A stretch of 7,804 nucleotides of DNA, from contig JAJYFQ010000004.1 in assembly GCA_021785375.1 (NCBI GenBank), positions 10,224 to 18,027 on the forward strand, written 5' to 3'. Below are positions 5,367 through 7,804 of the stretch, piece after piece. This DNA comes from Microcaldota archaeon (GTDB lineage Archaea > Micrarchaeota > Micrarchaeia > Micrarchaeales > CABMGC01). The notes below the pieces were generated by a model. That model did no database searches. It was given only the letters and a program-made list of their open reading frames with translations, and had not been told where the DNA came from. A program made the position numbers and the translations under genes. Numbering within the stretch: the first letter of the stretch is position 1; every line of letters starts with the position of its first letter.

Positions 5367-7217
5367 CTATCCCCGGCCCCCGCAGGCGGGAGGGCATCCG
5401 ACGCTGCCGAGAGAGCTCAGGTTCAGTATCCTTGTGTAGGTATAGCGGGTGCTGAACATAGAGACGAGGAGCTCGGTTCTGTTGTCGACAAGGGGTAGCC
5501 GGTACTGCACAGTATAGTTTGAGACGCTGTGCGCACGCGAGACGTTGAGCTGGCTTCCGAGCACGTACGCCTCGTTGTTCGGGCTCCTGCTCACCACGTA
5601 GAATGAGACGTTCTGATCGTACGGCGATGTGTTGTTTACCTGCACCTTCACTCCAAGGAGGGCGAACTGCGTGCCATAGTAGCCCTGTTGCACGGAGAGT
5701 ATGGGCCATGCGCGCTCAATCGTTATTCCTGGACCGGACACCGTTGCATTGTGGAGCGGCACGGCGATTATTACTGCGATCGCGATGAGAGTGATAGGCA
5801 CCGCAACCAGGGGCAGTCTGGCCTTTGCCAGGTCATGCACGGAGTGGTGACGATGATGCGCCTCATTCCCTTTCTCGAAATATATTGCTATCAGGAGCGG
5901 CATGTACGAGAGCCCATAGATCGAGATGTTCCTCCACGAGATGAAGAAGATCAGCATGGGAACCACGGCAAGGAGCGGCTTGAGCCTGCCGGTGTAGACA
6001 TAGTAAAGGGTAAGCAGGGCAATGAGCGTTAGAGCAGAGATGAACCCGGCGTACCATTGCGGAAGGAGGTAGAATGTGCCGATGAGCTGCATTATGTTAG
6101 GGCCGTAGTACGGGAGCTTCGACGTACCGAAGAGCCCGAAGACGTTGAGGAACTGGCCCGGGGATGCGATCATGAAGGCGCCATTGACAAGCAGGAATGC
6201 AACTATACCATAGACTAAGAACCTCACTGCGGCCTTCCTTCCGCGCTCCCTGTAGAGGAGCACCAGGAAGAATGGGAGCGCGAACCATGCAAGCTGCGTT
6301 GTGCTCGCCGCAAGGCCCCCCAGGAGTCCGGAGAGGGAGCTCTTCCCCCTGTAGAGGTATGCAAGCAGGAGGAGCAGCGAGACAGACATGTATGTAGCGA
6401 TTACGCCGACAAGAGAGTATGTTGCAAAGAGCCACCCTGCTATCAGTATAAGGGACAACCGGTTGAATCCGGACTTGTAGTATATCGCGAACGACGCCGC
6501 AACTGAGAAGAGTATCAGCAGGGCTATGAGGCTCATCAGGGATGTGATGCCCAGGAGAGGTATGAAGAAGAACGGGAGGAAGCTGAATGCAGGATATGAG
6601 TACGCATACTCATAGGTTCCATCGAGCTGCACGGTAGGGAAGATGTTGTACTGCTGAAGGACTGGCTGCATGCTACTGGTGTACGGGTTCTGGCCGTGCA
6701 CGAGCAGCGATGCCGCATAGTAGTTGTACGCGGTCTCGTCCACGCCGTTCCAGTTAACCGCGTTTATGACGTACATGGAGGAGTATGCAAGGAATGCGAT
6801 TACTGCAATCCCGATCACTGAATAGAGGAGCCTGTGGCGCTTCGACTTGTGGACATATCTTCCAAGAGCGTATATCCCGATTATCGACACGGAAGTTGCC
6901 AGGGAGACGTAGAAGACCGGACCCGCAGCACCAAGAAGAAGGCCCGGAGAGGGAAGGTCGAAGAAGTACTCGTAGAGTATCAATATTGCAGAGAGCAGAG
7001 TGACAACCGGGAAGATGAGCTTGAACTTCTTGGAGAATGTCTCGGTCATGTGGGGGAAAACAAAGAGAATACCAGAGAGCAGGGCAAGGGCGAATATCCC
7101 GGACATGGCGATGATTGAGAAGTTCTGCTGCTGCGTGAAGAGGATGTAGGCGAAGCTGAGGGAGACTATTCCTATGATCAGGTACAGTGCCTGTCTCTTC
7201 GTGTTTTCGTTGGGCAT
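5367..7217 (-). CDS. Polytopic GT-C-like (GT87/DUF2029-type) membrane glycosyltransferase, putative
   Basis: A 616-residue membrane protein with roughly 12-14 hydrophobic helices between residues 10 and 487. The loop after the fifth helix holds V-D-E-T-A-Y-N-Y-Y (D159, E160) followed by H-G-Q-N-P-Y (174-179), and later Y-S-Y-P-A-F (207-211). Acidic pairs in the first large external loop followed by G-x-N-P-Y are typical of GT-C enzymes that use lipid-linked sugars, such as GT87 mannosyltransferases. Residues about 488-616 form an outside beta-rich domain with at least six N-x-S/T sites. The ATG lies 18 bp after the HEPN stop, so it is probably co-transcribed with the MNT/HEPN module. Broken copies of its first 80 bp occur at 86-177 and 2261-2352. 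Topology is confident; enzyme class moderate; donor and acceptor unknown. Confidence 0.7.
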   Translation of the reverse strand: MPNENTKRQALYLIIGIVSLSFAYILFTQQQNFSIIAMSGIFALALLSGILFVFPHMTETFSKKFKLIFPVVTLLSAILILYEYFFDLPSPGLLLGAAGPVFYVSLATSVSIIGIYALGRYVHKSKRHRLLYSVIGIAVIAFLAYSSMYVINAVNWNGVDETAYNYYAASLLVHGQNPYTSSMQPVLQQYNIFPTVQLDGTYEYAYSYPAFSFLPFFFIPLLGITSLMSLIALLILFSVAASFAIYYKSGFNRLSLILIAGWLFATYSLVGVIATYMSVSLLLLLAYLYRGKSSLSGLLGGLAASTTQLAWFALPFFLVLLYRERGRKAAVRFLVYGIVAFLLVNGAFMIASPGQFLNVFGLFGTSKLPYYGPNIMQLIGTFYLLPQWYAGFISALTLIALLTLYYVYTGRLKPLLAVVPMLIFFISWRNISIYGLSYMPLLIAIYFEKGNEAHHRHHSVHDLAKARLPLVAVPITLIAIAVIIAVPLHNATVSGPGITIERAWPILSVQQGYYGTQFALLGVKVQVNNTSPYDQNVSFYVVSRSPNNEAYVLGSQLNVSRAHSVSNYTVQYRLPLVDNRTELLVSMFSTRYTYTRILNLSSLGSVGCPPACGGRG

Positions 7218-7235
7218 GACAATTCCCCAAGAGGG

Positions 7236-7658
7236 TTATCCCTTCCCGCCCAGATGGCGCGCGGCACCCTCGCATAGCTGTAGGATCTCCTCCGCCTTTG
7301 CCACGTACTCGTCGGCTTTCCTGGCCATGTCCTTCATGTCTATGTTCCTTTCATATGAGTAGCCTGCGGCAGGCCTCAGGTCCATCAGTATCGTGAAGGT
7401 CTCGATTATGAACTGCTCCTTCTCAAGGAACTCGCGCGGCAACAGCTTCCTGTTATCGTCAATGGCAGACCTGGCGAAAGCTGCAATGTTATGCGACTTT
7501 GGTGCGTCGGCATGAAGGAGGATGAGTATGCCTTTCAGTGCTATCTCGACAGCCATCTGGGCGCTGTACAGGGCCGTTGGATGCAGACCCTTCGCATTTG
7601 CCGCCTTTGCCGTCTCAAGCCATATCCTTGAATTATCGAATGCACTTATCTCTGCCAT
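7236..7658 (-). CDS. HEPN-domain protein, module 2 (paralogue of 927-1349)
   Basis: A 140-residue HEPN protein with no length change against its paralogue in module 1. About ten residues differ, mostly conservative (Met/Ile, Asp/Glu, Lys/Arg, Val/Ile) and clustered near both termini. The central Y-S-A-Q-M-A-V-E-I-A-L-K-G and A-P-K-S-H-N-I segments are unchanged. Most DNA differences are silent, which indicates both copies have been kept under selection. As in module 1, I see no R-X4-6-H motif. It overlaps the MNT gene before it by 13 bp and is followed after 18 bp by the membrane glycosyltransferase-like gene. Role as toxin or partner of the MNT protein is inferred from the pairing. Confidence 0.85.
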   Translation of the reverse strand: MAEISAFDNSRIWLETAKAANAKGLHPTALYSAQMAVEIALKGILILLHADAPKSHNIAAFARSAIDDNRKLLPREFLEKEQFIIETFTILMDLRPAAGYSYERNIDMKDMARKADEYVAKAEEILQLCEGAARHLGGKG

Positions 7659-7804
7659 GTGACCATCTCGCCATACTGCGTGTACTCGCGCCTGTGCCTG
7701 ACCTTCCTTATGGAGGACATTATCCCGGATAGGGTATCCCTGTAGTCGTATAGGGTGATGCCATAGTCAAGGAAGTCAAGGTAAATTGGGACGAACTCCC
7801 CGAA
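7646..7804 (-). CDS. MNT nucleotidyltransferase, module 2, C-terminal part only (cut by window edge)
   Basis: The last 52 codons of a gene that runs off the window. The protein matches the C-terminus of the RHH-MNT protein of module 1 with a single substitution (Val for Ala in G-E-F-V-P-I-Y) over 50 residues. The module 1 stop codon TAG is CAG here, so this protein ends T-W-Q-R and its TAA lies further inside the HEPN gene, widening the overlap from 7 to 13 bp. The catalytic half lies outside the window, so whether it keeps the G-S-X10-D-X-D motif and the N-terminal DNA-binding part is unknown. Confidence 0.8.
   Translation of the reverse strand, partial: FGEFVPIYLDFLDYGITLYDYRDTLSGIMSSIRKVRHRREYTQYGEMVTWQR

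Larger units (their letters stand above)
7230..7804. repeat. Duplicated MNT/HEPN block, copy 2
   Basis: Direct repeat partner of 921-1495, offset 6309 bp. It has the same strand, no gaps, and the same sharp end just past the HEPN stop. Here the flanking sequence is the start of the membrane protein gene, whereas in copy 1 it is the MntA-HepT promoter region. Confidence 0.95.

Noticed and set aside
5335..5709. 124-residue minus-strand frame at the end of the membrane protein gene
   Set aside because: It has Arg/Pro/His-rich composition typical of an off-frame reading of the true gene, with no domain signal.
6754..7275. 173-residue minus-strand frame overlapping the start of the membrane protein gene
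   Set aside because: It is a shadow: it runs across the HEPN stop and the first third of the membrane gene, whose own frame shows clear transmembrane helices.

Overview
The window looks like a piece of an archaeal genome, most likely a DPANN archaeon of the Micrarchaeota type. The grounds are the class III (archaellin/pilin-type) signal peptide of the form K-L-Q-S-A-M-E-Y-L-T-T-Y-G-W, TATA boxes lying 23-35 bp upstream of starts with short or absent leaders and no strong Shine-Dalgarno sites, ATGA stop/start overlaps, and a dense set of small toxin-antitoxin modules. The lineage is inferred from these features and was not tested by a search. Every gene I accept is on the minus strand, so transcription runs from high to low coordinates.

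Layout in transcription order. (1) 7804-7236: the 3' end of an MNT nucleotidyltransferase gene and a complete HEPN gene (module 2). (2) 7217-5367: a 616-residue polytopic membrane protein resembling GT-C glycosyltransferases (GT87/DUF2029 type), starting 18 bp after the HEPN stop. (3) 5274-4646: a VapB-VapC pair. (4) 4560-2410: a 716-residue surface protein made of a class III signal peptide, a LamG/concanavalin-like domain, a Ser/Thr/Pro linker and a beta-propeller of about eight repeats. (5) 2409-1922: a gene-poor stretch with a decayed copy of the membrane-protein 5' end (relic B) and an AT-rich promoter with an inverted repeat. (6) 1921-927: a complete ribbon-helix-helix/MNT fusion gene and its HEPN partner (module 1). 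(7) 861-236: a MntA-HepT pair with all signature residues. (8) 235-1: a second decayed copy of the membrane-protein 5' end (relic A).

The main observation is modular duplication and decay. Modules 1 and 2 match without gaps for 575 bp (921-1495 and 7230-7804), with about 45 mismatches by hand count. The match stops about 8 bp after the HEPN stop. In module 2 the membrane-protein block begins at that point. The same block start (a GAATTG-type sequence about 10 bp before the ATG, plus about 80 bp of coding sequence) occurs twice more as broken relics, after HepT and after the surface protein. The window therefore looks like an array of [TA module + membrane protein] units that duplicated, were interrupted and partly decayed.

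Functionally the region combines three kinds of toxin-antitoxin or RNase modules (MntA-HepT, RHH-MNT/HEPN in two copies, VapBC) with cell-surface genes: a putative envelope glycosyltransferase and a Ser/Thr-rich surface adhesin it might glycosylate. That link between the two surface genes is inference.
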